Source of the DNA: Astragalus membranaceus
Taxonomy: Eukaryota > Streptophyta > Magnoliopsida > Fabales > Fabaceae
DNA length: 64,000 nt
Direction: 5' to 3'
NCBI GenBank assembly: GCA_039519185.1
Contig: CM076854.1
Span: 17,333,192 to 17,397,191, forward strand
Shown here: positions 44,100 to 57,320 of the stretch, piece after piece
Layout: every line of letters begins with the position of its first letter
Numbering within the stretch: the first letter of the stretch is position 1
Position numbers and translations under genes: made by a program
The notes under the pieces: generated by a model
Told to the model about the DNA's origin: nothing
Database searches by the model: none
Seen by the model: only the letters and a program-made list of their open reading frames with translations

Positions 44100-46491
44100 T
44101 GTAACACCCTAATATTTCTATCAAGTTGAAATGCTAAGATGCACGAAATGGCATACATCAGAGTAATATTTCCTGTTTAGATATTGAACACAACTAAATT
44201 TTTTTCTCGATTAACATCAAACTGTCTTACATCCCATAAACTTAATTAAAACCATAGAGGTTCCATGTCTTTCAATATCCTCAAAACCTAGTGTTCAATA
44301 CCATCACAAGAAAAGCGGAAACGATTACATAACTTAAAACAATTCAAGTCATACTATCGAGTTACAAAGACAACAAGGGAATTCATATCAATGATAAAAG
44401 AACTAAGTCTTCTAACTTCTCCTCAAGCACGTCACCTACTCGTGCCTCGTCGCTTTCTTCTTTCCCTGTTTCTCTGTAAAAACAACAACAAATAAAGGGT
44501 GAGATAAACATTATCTCAGTGAGTCCTACCGTAACCCCTCACAATAACTCTCGGTCCATTTATTCCTTTTTCCTTTAATCGTAGTCCATAAAGGTCCTAC
44601 GTGCATATATCTTTTCCTTTCATGCCATAGTACATCTCCGGTAAAAGCTCTGCTTTTACCTTCGAACCTCTCCACTAGCTTACACTAGCTTCAAACCTCT
44701 AAGGCCTAGGTTCTGGGGCTCAAGACTTCCCCTCCCCTAGTATACTAATCTACTGGGTCGTCACCCATCCTTTTGATATAATTTATATATCCACCCGCTT
44801 TGGGCCGTCTTTTATATAATACCCGCATTGGACCGTCTCCCATATTCGATATAATTTATATATATGAACCTCAACAGTCTTTGATGAAAACATTTATTCA
44901 TCCCTTTTCATTACATGTCATTCTTGTCAATACATAAACATAAACATAAACTTGATGAACATATAGTTCTACACCTTAAACATAACTCATGTCCTCCCAC
45001 GTGTACTACTTTACGATTTTTGAAACGATTAAGACTTCCAAAAACAATTCATTTTAAACCTTGCAATCATGTTCAAAAACAGAGTATCAATGGCTCCATA
45101 ACATGAGGGATGGTTGGGAAGAAGATTAGAAGAGGTTTGGAATCGAAAGGAGCGATGAAACGAATTTTGGAAACCGGGAACAGAAAAACTGGCACGACTC
45201 GTGCTGCCTGGAAATGTAATCCCAGTCAACCAGAAAGGTTGGCACGACCCGTGCTAAGGGTGGCACGACCCGTGCTGCTTGTAGCAGAGTCACAATTTGC
45301 TTATTTCGTTCCGTTTCATTTTTCCTATTGCGTCCAATCCGTAACCCAATCATAATCCAACTTAAACACACTCAATATTCCAATCCAAACAAGTAACATC
45401 AATCAATTCCAGTCCATACAATCACATATAAAATTCGATAAAAACCGTAAAACGTTATTTTTTCTGAAAACGGCTTTCGACTCTTAAAAAATTTTCGAAA
45501 CGAAATACACTTCAAAACCGATCATATGATAATCATTTCAGAAATACAAAATGATCCTAAGAGTGAGTAGAACTCACCATTTTGACGAACTCGCGAGAAA
45601 TCACTTCCTCACACGAAACGACCGAATCGTAACCTCTCGAACAATCCCCGTAATCGTGAACTCGCACCGAACTAATCCGATACTCGAAACTGAACTTCTA
45701 CCACTTCCAAATTAGAAACTCAGCCTCTTGGAGTTACTGAAATCATCCTCTATTACTTCCAATCCACAATAAGGTTGTTGGATTTGCTCAAAACAACAAT
45801 GTGGCTTCACAACTCTACTCTCCCTAGCCCTAATTCAACATGCAAGGCTTTGAAATTCCAAGAGCACCATTTTGCGCTTCATGATTCAGAAATGGAAAAA
45901 TGGAGAAAAGGATGAATGAGCTTATGAGATTGGTATCATTGGATAGAGAATGAAAAATGGAAGAGAATGGAGAAGATAACACTTACATGCATATGACTTT
46001 GGGTGAACTTGAGCCTCTTCTTCTCCCTCTCACTCTCGAACTCTCCTCCCTCTCTCACTCTATGTTTTTTTTGGTTTTGATGAAATGGAGTTGCTGGCTG
46101 TGTTACCAGCTGGGCAAGGCTTTAAATGGATGGAAAATGACTAAAATGCCCTCCACTTAGCCCTTCACCTTAATCTACTCTTAAATAACCACTAACTCAT
46201 AATTAACTTCTAAAAATTGTAGTTGTGGTCTTATGGAGTTAAGGAATATGGTTGGTGTCTTGTAGATTGGGTGAGGGATTCGAAAGATATGGAAATGACC
46301 AAAATGCCCTTGGTCCCCTAATCCTCACATAATTCTATTTCTACCTCAAAACGATCACGTAATTCATACTATTAGGAACTAAATGTTGCTTTCACACTTT
46401 TCACATGTCCATGACTCGAATTATTATTTCATCGAATAGAAATTCGCTACTTAATTGTATAAAACGAAATTAAAAGAAATTAGGGATGTTA
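44100..46491 (-). repeat. 5' LTR of the minus-strand gypsy
   Basis: The LTR starts TGTAACACCCTAATATTTC and ends AATTAGGGATGTTA, with the final CA replaced by the adjoining sequence. It is similar in layout to the LTRs of the plus-strand gypsy at 28243-36993. It carries three GCACG-type palindromes (45192-45275). Confidence 0.85.
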
Positions 46492-47214
46492 TGGGTGAAC
46501 TGAGAAGGAAGAGAGATGGTTAAGAGAGAGAGGGAGAGAGAGAGGCGTTTAGGGTTTCGGTTTTCTAAGAAAAGATGAAGAAAGAAGATGAGATGAGAAT
46601 AGAAGATATAAGAGAGAGAGGTGTGATTTGAGAGAGAAAGATGAAAGCCAGATGAAGAGATGAAGAGATGGAGAAAGAAGATCAGATGAACAAAGAAGAC
46701 AGAGAGACAGTTGAGAGAGAGGTGCGAAAGCTGGAGGAAGAGATGAAGAAGAAAGAGAAATCAGAAGGAAGATGGTGAGGAGACAAAGGCGGTAGGGAAG
46801 GACCTAAAGGAAGAGAATGAAGTGGTGGGAAACACTGAAGGTTGCAGGGAAAAAGTGTTATTCAGAAAGTTGATTTACATGTGTATTTGATTCAATTAAT
46901 TTGGCCAATTAAGTCCCTAATAAATCCAAGTGTCAAAGTTGCCAAGTGGCTCAATTGGTATTTTCATTAATAGTTAAGTACTGTGTAAATATAGTGTAGA
47001 TACTGTGTAAAAAAAACTATTGTTTCAAATATATCTTTGAGTTTCTTACTTGTTTTCTTTTTTCTTCTTTTGGTACACACTTGATTATGTATTAGAGTGC
47101 ACATTTTATAAATAATTTTGTCTCTAATAATATTTGATATCTTTAAAATCAATTAGGAGTCATTAAGTATCGTATAACTACCGTAAATTATTTAAAAATA
47201 AAATCATTTTTGAT
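46492..47214. other. GA-rich stretch and copia-like remnant, no gene
   Basis: From 46500 to 46850 the plus strand is a purine-rich GAGAGA/GAAGAA mixture. From about 47010 to 47210 it resembles pieces at 23275-23345 and 27600-27770. No ORF is acceptable. Confidence 0.45.
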
Positions 47215-48755
47215 ATTTTGAATTATCTTAAAAAGAATTTTAAAAATTATTTTAATATTGTTTACCTTTTTTATGACTGATTTAATATTGTTTACCTAAC
47301 ATGACTTAGTTTTGTTTATTCAGTAAATCCCACCTACTTCTTTTTTGTCATGTGCTCAAGAGTAAAAAGGTAAATGGCCCAAACCAAATAGATACAAAGG
47401 CCCAAATGAATTAGGGTTTCCAACAATCTACAACATATATATATATAAGATAGTGTTAGGTGGTCATAAGCTTCTTGTGGAAGCAAGAGGCAAAACCTCA
47501 ACCATATTCCTATGCTTCAAGGATCTATGTGAGTCGAGCCAAAATTCCATACCAGAGAACATCATATAATTATCCGAGGTTTGTCTCAAACTATCCCAAA
47601 TGATTTTTGATTTAATAATACTCATTCATATGCAGATCTAGATCGACTTTTTTCCCATCTCTTTTTCATAATATTTGATTTTGATCTGTCACTAACATTA
47701 ATTTTAAATATTGATGCCCAAGGAATCTTAGACAAGCATTCAGACTCATCGGTATCATCAGATAGATTCTCAATCAGATCTTAAGGTACTAGTTAGAAAT
47801 TAAACATTTCGAGTAAAAGCATTTCTTACATGAGTACAAAAGATATATGCTCAACAAAAATTGTAATAGAATCTCGATGTCTCTTCAATATTATCTTTAG
47901 TTTTTTATTTGATAAGGAATTAATCTTATAACCAAATTCTTACATTCATATGACATAGTTATGTTTGCTTATTTTTAAAACTAGATAGCTTGAGAGAGTT
48001 GCTTATTCATATGACATAGTTATGTTTGCTTATTTTTAAAAACTTATAAGGAAGATTTAAATAATCTTTTTAACTATTCTTCCATTTAAATAATTTTTTT
48101 TAAAAGATTTCTAGTTTGAAGTTTTGCATTTGGGGTTGGACCAAAAAATAAATAGATCCATTATAGTTATCTCTAGTTAATTAGTTTTCTATGTTTTTAT
48201 TTCTCGTAAAATAAATGTTTTTATATTAGTTTCACCGATGATAGTTTTCTTTAGTCAATCTTTATTTATTATGAAAACTTAATATTTATAAATTTTTGGT
48301 TAAGAAATTTAGTATTCATTTTTTAATAAAAGATTCATAATAAATGAAATGTAAATACTTTAAAACACCCAAAGTTTTAGTTGGAAAGTCTTTAGTAGTT
48401 TCATTTAATACATTTCCTTACATACATAAAAATATATTAAATTAATAGAAATTTATAGATTTTCAAATAATTAATATATTTTCTAATTAATAAATTTTCT
48501 TTAAGGTAAATACCGATATTAAAATAATGACGATTATTAAAAAAGAAAATAATTAATTTATTGTCGTTCTTAAATAATTAATAATTTCTAAGTAAAAGAT
48601 TTTATTTAGTTAAATAATAATATTATAATAATGAGTATTATTACTTAAAATAATTTACTCAAAATGACATTTAAACCTAATGAATTATTCTCCAACTCAA
48701 CCAGCATTTTCTTTGTAGTCTTTTTCACAGGCATAAAATATCTTTCAAGATGGAA
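47215..48755 (+). pseudogene. Second copy of the HDAC promoter, leader and intron without coding region
   Basis: The segment is collinear with 37290-39260. It has two GGCCCA site-II words and a telo-box near 47375-47415, a TATA run near 47434-47450, a leader (AAGAGGCAAAACCTCAACC, TATGCTTCAAGGATCTATG), a donor at 47786 and an acceptor at 48729. Similarity stops about 20 bases after the acceptor, where the coding exon should begin. It therefore appears to be a duplicated promoter that lost its gene. It lacks the 100-bp retroposon and has a local tandem duplication near 47942-48041 (ATATGACATAGTTATGTTTG). Confidence 0.7.
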
Positions 48756-49795
48756 AATTAGAAGTTTTTTTATTCTTTTTCAATATAAAAATTAGAAGTT
48801 ATACTTCTCTCAAATAAATTTTTAAAAAGACAAATCAATTTTTTTTAAATTCACCAGTTATTACTTTCTTTTAAAAAAATACATATTATTATTATTATTG
48901 TTATTATTGTTATTATTATTTTTCTTAATATTATTATCATTACTATTATTATTATATATGAGTTACGACTATTATTTTAAGTTATAAGATCTCATAAACA
49001 AAATGACATAGATTTATTCCTTTCAAATCTTTAAAAAATAAAATACCCTAGTGAAAATTAGTTCCGGAATTAATAATGCTTTCTTTTGTTTACTTATCAC
49101 ATTTTACTTGAATATATATTGCATACTTTTTTCTCATGAAACCACGTGTTATTATATTAATAATAAAGATAAAGCTCGTTAATTATTAAGTCAAATTAAT
49201 TTTTTTAAAATCTACATTCAAATTTGAGTAAAACAAAATCAGTATTCAAATTAATTTAGTCAACAGAAATTAAGTATAATAAATTATTTATAATTTTATT
49301 AAATAAATTTATTATCATATAAAAATTTAAAATGTTCATATATCTTTGTCTTTATATTTAATTTTATGTTTATAATAGTTAATTTATTTTTCTAAAAATT
49401 AAAGTAAAATTCAGATGTATGAGATACTTCCTATTATATTTCAAAACAAAATTCTAACAATAAATCATAAGAATATAGGCGAATTTATACAAAAAATGTA
49501 TGATTAACTTATAATTTTTTTTAGAAAACTTGATTGATTTATCGTTGAAGAGTATTGATCAACAAAAGGATTTATGGTTAAGTTAATATGTAGACATATA
49601 TTTTTACAAACTTTTTGAATAGATGTTTGATTAAATTAATATGCAATGACATATAGAAAAATTCAGATACATTGTTCAATTTTTTAACAAACAATACAAT
49701 TTAAAATATGTGATGTATTTATAATTTATAATTGAACAGCATTTTGATAGCCTTTGAAAAAGCATCACTATAGCCAAGTACATTCCAACAAGACT
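48756..49795. other. AT-rich stretch with a TTA microsatellite
   Basis: No gene is visible. A (TTA/TTG)n microsatellite runs from about 48886 to 48955. The rest is AT-rich and lacks recognisable repeats. Confidence 0.5.
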
Positions 49796-50514
49796 TTTAA
49801 CACCCCGGTATTTCTATTGACTAAAAATACCCAAGTGCACATTAGTAACACATCAGAGATATATTTCCTGCTTAGACACTGAATATCACTATAAATTTTT
49901 CGCTGAATATAATCCAAACAGTCTTATTTACAACAAGACAATATGGTTCTCAGACCATATACCATCAGCATCTATAGTATTCAGTATCATACAAGAAAGC
50001 GGAAGAGAGATATACACTAAATACATAATGTTTTAGTATACAGACAACAAAAGGGAAATAAGCTTAAACATAAAGCTAGGCTATCAGCAACCAGTCCGAG
50101 CTCAACCTACTCGTGCCTCTTAGATTTCCGCTGTCCCTGTGTCTCTGTAAAACAACAACATTTAAACAGTGAGATACAATCTCAGTGAGTTTTATCGAGA
50201 CCCCTACTAACTCTCTCGGTTCAATTAATAATCCTTTTTTAAAATCAACACGACACCGACTGCAATAAAGTGCTAACCCCGGTGAACGTGAACAAACAAA
50301 GTGCGGCACCGACTGCAAATCCAGTGCTAATCCCGGTGTATCGCACAGTACGACACCGACTTCAAATCCAGTGCTAATCCCGGTGTACGTACAACAACTC
50401 ATGACATAACACCGACTGCAAATCCAGTGCTAATCCCGGTGAACCCCCTTACCAATAGTACATTCTCCTATTGGCATGGGCCATGGAGCCTAGGGTGGGG
50501 GAGCATGACTGCCC
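49796..50514 (-). repeat. Truncated gypsy LTR fragment
   Basis: It starts TTTAACACCCCGGTATTTC, a TGTAACACCCC-type LTR with a mutated second base. It runs 719 bases, then is interrupted by the start of another LTR of the same family. It carries four hairpin units CACCG/CGGTG at 50254-50441. Confidence 0.75.
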
Positions 50515-52560
50515 TGTAACACCCCAGTATTTCTTTAACAAAGAAATGCCTAAATATACAATTTGGTATAAATCGGAGTATAAAAATTCCTGTTCAGTTA
50601 TACATCTTTACAAGAAACAGCGGAAACTACAAAAATATAACATAATACAAGTTCGAGTCATAAGACCGAATACAGAGACTACATCAGATGAATCCAAAAC
50701 ACAGATGGAATATTTCATCTTCAACTTCTCCTCAAGCCTGAAGACTAACTGTGCCGCCTGCTGTCCTTATAACCCGTTCTCTGTAAAACAACAAATATGA
50801 ATTGGGTGAGACAACTTGTCTCAGTGAGTCCTACCGTGCCCCCTCACTGACACTCGGTTCAATTTATTAAACCGTTACAACAAAAGCTGACATAACAATG
50901 TCTTATTCATTAATCGAAATGCCACGCACTTCGTGAATTTAGTTAACACGTACCGACTGCAATCCAGTGCTAATCCCGGTAATCGTGTGTTCCACTTAGC
51001 ATAAACCGGCTGCAATCCAGTGCTAATCCCGGTAACCTGTGAGTTGACCACGCCAAAACACATACAGGGCCTAGGGTGAGGGCTCATGACTTCCCTTCCT
51101 AGTATGCTACTTGTCGGATCATCATCCAACGCAATACGTATGACAATACGCATCAAGTTCTCGAGAGTTAGATAATTTATATCTTCTTTTTCATTTTGAT
51201 CACCAAAGGATCAGTCATATAAACTCATTAGATAATTTATATCTTTCGATCACCAAAGGATCGTTCGCATAGTAATTGGATAAACAATATCCATATCGAT
51301 CTATAATCCGTTTTGAGGAATTCATAAATTTGACCTCCGACATTATAATCATATTCAATTGACATATATAAATATATATATTTAGTCAGTCCATCAGTCG
51401 GTGTACCCACACGTATACTAGGGTTTGGGTTTTTCGATCAAATATGCTTTTGAAACTCTTTTTCAAAATCATGAGTTGAATATGTTCAAAATACGGTTTT
51501 CAATAAGGCAATTCCTTTTTAAATGATTGAGAAAGAGATTAGAAAAGGTTCGGGATCAAACGGAGCTCCGGAATGAGAAATCGGGAATCAGTGACAGAAG
51601 CTCACGCACGGTCCGTGCCCAAGGGCGCACGACCCGTGCGTGATGCACCAAAATTCATACAGTCAACCCGAAGAGGGCGCACGGTCCGTGACCAGGGGCG
51701 CACGATCCGTGCGTCCGGTTCTGTTTCTCTAATTCTCCTATTTCTCAATTCCGCTTTCCGTTTTCGCCCAAATCGATTTCTAATATCGATCACTCCTGAA
51801 ACTCAGAAAATCTCAAATATTCCAGATAGTACACAAATCATTTTATTTCAACAATTTAATCACAATTTCGTAAATTGTTCAACGATTCCATAAAACCGTA
51901 AAAACACAACATTTCTAAAAAACGGTTTTCGGTTCCAAAATCTTTCGAAAACGGATAATGCCTTATGACTCAAAACCGATATATTTTCAAGACACATAAA
52001 AATATCCCTATCCGTGAGTAGAACTCACCCGGTTGAAGAGTCCCCGAGAAGTCGCGTCCTCGCTCGAACAACCGAATCGTTAACCAGTCGAACAATCCCT
52101 GTAATCACGTACACGCTCCTAGTGCCTCCGCATCTGAACTTGATGGGTCCCACTTGCACAACCAGCAACTAAGTCAATAATCCTCGCTACTGGACCCCAC
52201 TTCAGTATATCGAACTGGTGGCGCTCGAGAATTTGGCGAATCGAACTCAAATTTAACGAACGGGCATACTAGCTTCCATTCCCATTTCTCAGTATCAGGA
52301 TCCAGTTTTGCAATAAGCATAACTTGGTCAATCCGTTACCAAATCTACTCAAATCAGTGCCCATTGTGAAGATAATTTCGTCTACTTTCAGATGGTCAAG
52401 GATTCACACGCATGCATCCAATGGTTTGGGAGATATTAACAAAACAAGATGACTGGTCCAGGACAGTGTTTGATTCTGAAACCGTAACTTGGGGACATGA
52501 TATCTCCTTCATTTCTCCATGAAATCATACGGTTCATGTGCCCAAAATGAAGAGCTTTTT
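50515..52560 (-). repeat. 3' LTR portion of another minus-strand gypsy
   Basis: It starts TGTAACACCCCAGTATTTC and follows the solo LTR at 40924 closely to about the word GAAGAGCTTTTTG. There it joins gypsy pol sequence directly. The last kilobase of the LTR and the 3' untranslated region are missing, so a deletion joint lies at about 52560. It contains four GCACG-type palindromes (51606-51712) and two CCG-type hairpins (50951-51033). Confidence 0.78.
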
Positions 52561-52845
52561 GACAAGACGAACCTTAAGCAAAAAGGTATTGATATCGGGT
52601 CATCATGTCCTCTTCCAATTCCCGAGTAGCCTCTTTGTCTGAGAAGCCTTCCCAGACTATCATGACAATCGGAATAGTCCTTGACCTCAATGTCTTCACG
52701 CCACGCCCTAGGATATGACTAGGATAAGGTTGGAATGATAAATCCGGTCGAAGATTGATCGTTTCAACGCTCAACGGCTGAAGTGGATCGGGAATTCATT
52801 TTCTCCACTGAGACACGTGAAAGACATCATGAAGATACAGACTTT
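52561..52845 (-). pseudogene. Gypsy chromodomain-tail remnant
   Basis: The minus-strand frame 52574-52774 has ETINLRPDLSFQPYPSHILG and ends with EATRELEEDMMTRYQYLFA, the C-terminal chromodomain-like tail of a chromovirus polyprotein. Upstream in its frame (52800-52840) the minus strand encodes HDVFHVSQ. It belongs to the same minus-strand element as the LTR at 50515. The rest of pol is lost or unrecognisable. Confidence 0.75.
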
Positions 52846-53469
52846 CTTCAGAAATTAACTATTCCGACCTCTTGAAAGCTGACACTAATTGTTATGGACA
52901 ATGGAATGCCTACAATCTGTTGAGGATATGAACTCATAGTTATGGTATCCACACATCCTGCACTATCGAAGTCAGGAACTCGGAAGGTTTCGACCTAGCC
53001 GTAGCTTGAATTGGAACGAAACGATGACTTTAAGAGAGTTTCTTTGGAATCAAACCATAGGGTATCCAGAAGAAAAGTTTTCTTTTCTTCCCGAGTTACG
53101 CTCACATAGGCGCTTGACTCATTTTACTAAAAATCTCGACTGAAGCAACAGAGTTATTTTATAAAACAGGTTGACTTTCAAGCCGCTATTCTATTCGATT
53201 CAATTTATTTCCGTTCCATTCCTTTCTCGAATCAGTCCAAGATAAAACTTCAAGGTTAGAACAAAGGCTTGTATTTCGTGACAAAAAAATAGACACGACT
53301 CAATTGTCTTAAGAGACTACACAATGGTTATAGGATGCACTATCAAGGACTCATGTGTTATACACTCACTGTCCGATCATTTAGTCTAAGACCGACATAC
53401 AGTTCATCCTCAGACATTCTTCCATTATACGGGTGTAGCGGGTGAAAAGGGAAAAGCGCTACACGTGCC
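52846..53469. other. Unrecognised sequence, probably degraded retroelement
   Basis: I see no ORF or domain. A GTGTAGCG...CGCTACAC inverted pair (53434-53469) lies just before the truncated LTR of the next gypsy element. Confidence 0.35.
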
Positions 53470-54405
53470 CAATCTTAGTGTTCCGTTGTTTCGGGTAGTT
53501 TGGTGTTTCAGTGTCATTGGGCTAGGTGTGAAAGCTCAATTTTGGTGATATTCGGTGATTGACTTTTGGTGTGTCGCATTGTGACTATTTTCTGGATGAT
53601 TGTCTGTGTGCATTCATGGTGTCGCATACAGCATATGCATTTGTTTTGGTGAAGGCCTTTGGTCTTGGAGCTAGGTGTGAAAGCTCAATTTTTATAAAAC
53701 TAGTGAGCCGGGTGTGAAAGCTCAATTTTTCTAAATTGGTGAGCCGGGTGTGAAAGCTCTCAATATTGGTGACGCCTCTATTTACAGGCAAAACTTTTGG
53801 TGATTTGGTACCACATGCATATGCCCGTTGGTGTGGGTTGCATTCATACATTAACATGACATTTGGTGACTGATTGTGGCGTCTAAAATTTGACGTGTGT
53901 TTATAATTTGATGTGTGTAGTGGAGTGGTAGATATAGTTGTCATATTCTAGCATATTTCCAATCATTTTACGCTATTATATTGAAGATATCTCACCCCTT
54001 CTGTTTGAATGTTACCCCTATGCGGTAACGTGCAGGTGATTGCGAGTGAGGGCTTAGCTACCTTCGCTAGTCTGAGTCGGTGTCCTTTGCTTTGATATGT
54101 AACACTCAGGGGAGGGACGAACCTATACTTTGGCTGTTGCATTTTATTTATTTGGAGTCCATTCAGGACGTTATGATTTTATTGTTTTGAAAACTTATTC
54201 CTATTCCGCTGCGTGGTTATGTATTTTGGCGACGTGGTTAACTAAACTGGTGTTATGGGCTTCGTCCCTTTTTGACAAAGTGTTATATATCGTATGTGAC
54301 GTTTTGAACTATCGTTGAATGTGTGACATCTCTTTTCGAAGTATGAAATTTTTTTGTAACTCTGATTTTATTAAATAATTGCCGGGTAGAAAAAGGGGTG
54401 TTACA
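53470..54405 (+). repeat. Truncated 5' LTR
   Basis: It begins abruptly at CAATCTTAGTGTTCC, equivalent to position 63622 in the 3' LTR, and ends GGGGTGTTACA. About 1.65 kb of the LTR start is missing. It contains the GAGCT/AGCTC hairpin units at 53516-53760. Confidence 0.85.
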
Positions 54406-54409
54406 TTAG

Positions 54410-54421
54410 TGGTATCAAAGC
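54410..54421 (+). promoter_or_regulatory. Primer binding site, initiator tRNA-Met
   Basis: TGGTATCAAAGC begins 4 bases after the LTR end. Confidence 0.87.
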
Positions 54422-54527
54422 AAAAGTTCGATCTGTCCGGCCAAGTTGTCCAGTCGTAGTGTCAATTGACAATGGTGTGTTGTCAGTTTTATCTAACTGT
54501 TGTTTGTTTTGTAGCAAGTGAATTGAA

Positions 54528-55546
54528 ATGGCTGGGAGGAACGATCCTGCAATCGCTGCTGCTCTAGCTGCTATGGCACAGGCTGTGCATAATCAGCAGA
54601 ATGCCGGTGAGAATGCTGGGACTCGCAGTCTGGCGACATTTTAGAGAGATAATCCGCCCACGTTCAAGGGCAAGTATGATCCCGATGGTGCTTTAGCTTG
54701 GTTGGAAGAAATGGAGAGGATTTTTCGAGTGATGGATTGTACTCCAGCACAGAAGGTCCGCTATGGGACGCATATGCTAGCTGAGGAAGATGATGATTGG
54801 TGGTTAGCGGCGAGGCAGAGGTTGGAGACCGCTAATGAAGAGATTACCAGGGGAAGTGTTCAGCAGAGAGTTTAACCGTAAGTATTATCCGGAAGATGTC
54901 CGAGGGAAGAAAGAGATTGAGTTTCTGGAGCTGAAACAAGGGAGTATGTCCGTATCGGAGTATGCCTGCTAAGTTCGTGGAGCTAACAAAGTTCTATCCG
55001 CATTACACTAGAGCTATTGCTGAGTTTTCCAAGTGTATCAAGTTCGAGAATGGTTTGAGGCCCGAGATCAAGAAAGCAATCGGATATCAGAAGATCCGTG
55101 TCTTTGCTGACTTAATTGATAGTTGCAGAATTTTTGAGGAGGATAGTAATGCTCACTACAAGATTGTGAACGATAAGAGGAGCAAGTTTCAAGGCCGTAG
55201 TAAGCCGTATGAGGTCCCTGCGGGCAAGGGTAAGCAGAGAGCTGGTGCTGACAAGAGGACTAGTGGGGGAGATGCCCCTGCTAGCATTGTGTGTTTTAAG
55301 TGTGGCAAGCCTGGCCACAGGAGTGTCATGTGCAGAAGCGACGTGAAGAGGTGTTTCAAGTGCGGTAAGGACGGCCATGTGATGGCCGAATGTGAGAGCA
55401 AGGTAGTGGTCTGCTACAACTGTGGTGAAGGAGGGCATATCAGTACACAGTGTCCGAAGCCGAAGAAGGAAAGCTCTAGTGGAAAAGTGTTCGCTTTAGC
55501 AGGTGAAGAGCCTACTAAAGATGATGGACTCATTAGAGGTACGTGC
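54528..55546 (+). pseudogene. Gypsy Gag with three zinc knuckles
   Basis: The frame starts at ATG 54528 (MAGRNDPAIAAALAAMAQ). Codon 39 is TAG, probably from CAG. A one-base frameshift lies near 54855, and another (an extra C) near 54965. The capsid part shows FKGKYDPDGALAWLEEMER, EFNRKYYPEDVRGKKEIEFL and KFVELTKFYPHY. Three CCHC knuckles follow at 55293-55450: CFKCGKPGHRSVMC, CFKCGKDGHVMAEC and CYNCGEGGHISTQC. The other gypsy in this window has only one. It is a capsid and RNA-binding protein by family. Confidence 0.87.
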
Positions 55547-55807
55547 TTCATTAATGGTACTCCTTTAAAGTCTATTGTTGATACTGGTGCTACTCATTGC
55601 TTTATTGCTGCTGATTGTTGTAAGAGGTTGAATCTTGCTTTGTCTGCTATGAATGGGGAGATAGTTGTCGACACTCCAGCTAAGGGATTGGTAACCACTT
55701 CTCTTGTATGTTCTCAGTGTCCCGTGTCGATCTTCGACCGAGACTTTGTTGTGGATTTTGTTTGTTTGCCGCTGAATGGATTAGATGTAATTTTGGGCAT
55801 GAACTAG
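55547..55807 (+). pseudogene. Gypsy aspartic protease
   Basis: The frame shows DTGATHCFI near 55578-55604 and DVILGMN just before a TAG stop at 55805-55807. The related element has TGG there (GMNW), so the stop is a G-to-A change. Confidence 0.85.
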
Positions 55808-57320
55808 TTGGAGCATAACCATTTTCGCATTGATTGTCGTCGCAAGTATGTGAGCTTTGGAGAGGAAGAGTGTGGTTTGTTATCTGCTAGTCAGTTGCGG
55901 AAGTTAGCGAAGGAGGGAGTTCAGTTATTCTCATTGATGGCATCACTGTCCGTAGAGAATCAAGTTATCATCGAAGGAATGCGAGTGGTGCGCGAATTTC
56001 CTGAAGTCTTTCCTGATGAGATCCCTAGTGTGCCGCCTGAGAGGGAAGTGGAGTTTTCTATTGATCCTGTACCCGGTACGAGGCCTGTGTCTATGGCACC
56101 GTACAGGATGTCTGCGTCAGAATTGTCTGAGTTGAAGAAGCAACTTGAAGATCTGCTTGAGAAGAAGTTTATTAGGCCGAGTGTATCGCCGTGGGGAGCT
56201 CCTGTGTTGCTGGTGAAGAAGAAGGATGGAAACATGAGGTTGTGTGTTGATTATAGGCAGCTAAATAAGGTGACCATTAAGAACAAGTATCCACTGCCGA
56301 GGATAGACAATTTGATGGATCAGTTAGTGGGTGCTCGAGTGTTCAGCAAGATTGATTTGAGATCACGTTATCATCAGATCAAGGTGAAGGATGGAGATGT
56401 TCAGAAGATTGCTTTCAGGACGCGGTATGGGCATTATGAGTATTCGGTGATGGCGTTCGGTGTCACTAACGCGCTGGGTGTATTTATGGAGTACATGAAT
56501 CGTATATTCCATACTTACTTGGATCGGTTCGTGGTTGTGTTCATTGACGACATCCTGATTTATTCGAAGTCGGAGGAAGAGCATGCGGAGCATTTGAGAT
56601 TAGTATTGGAGATCCTGAGAGAGAAGAGGTTGTATGCAAAGTTGTCTAAGTGTGAATTCTGGTTGTCAGAAGTGAGTTTTCTGGGTCATATCATTTATGG
56701 TAGTGGTATTGCTGTGGATCCATCTAAGGTTGATGCCGTGATGCAGTGGGAGAGTCCGAAGTCGGCTACGGAGATTAGAAGCTTCTTAGGGTTGGCTAGT
56801 TACTACAGAAGGTCCATCAAAGGTTTTTCTAAGTTGGCCCTTCCGTTGACGCAGTTGACTTGTAAGGGTAAGGCTTTTGTGTGGGATGCTCGTTGTGAGG
56901 AAAGTTTCCTTGAGTTGAAGAAGAGATTGACGACGTCTCCTGTTTTGACGTTGCCAAATCCGGGAGAGCCGTTTGTGGTGTATTGTGATGCTTCGAAGAT
57001 GGGTCTAGGTGGCGTGCTTATGCAAGATGGGAAGGTGATTGCTTATGCGTCGAGGCAGTTAAGGATTCATGAGAAGAATTATCCAACGCATGATTTGGAG
57101 TTGGCTGCAGTAGTCTTTGTGTTGAAAATTTGGAGGCACTATTTGTATGGGTCCAGATTTGAGGTGTTCAGTGATCATAAGAGTTTGAAATATTTGTTTG
57201 ACTAGAAGGAGCTGAATATGAGGCAGCGAAGGTGGTTGGAATTGCTGAAGGACTATGATTTCGGTTTGAACTATCATCCAGGCAAAGCTAATGTCGTGGC
57301 TGATGCTTTAAGTCAGAAGT
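55808..57320 (+). pseudogene. Gypsy reverse transcriptase and RNase H
   Basis: The frame is open from 55808 to 57205. RT motifs are FPDEIPSVPPEREVEF, KKFIRPSVSPWGAPVLLV, CVDYRQLNKVTIKNKYPLPR, FSKIDLRSRYHQIKV and the catalytic FIDDIL near 56545. RNase H begins around VYCDASKMGLGGVL and shows THDLELAAVVFVLKIWRHYL and FSDHKSLKYLF. A TAG at 57203-57205 replaces what is CAG in the related element. RNase H ends with GKANVVADALS near 57300. Apart from the stop, the domain looks intact. Confidence 0.9.

Noticed and set aside
46500..46850. Purine-rich block as a coding region rich in Glu/Lys/Arg
   Set aside because: No sustained frame; it is a GA-rich low-complexity tract.
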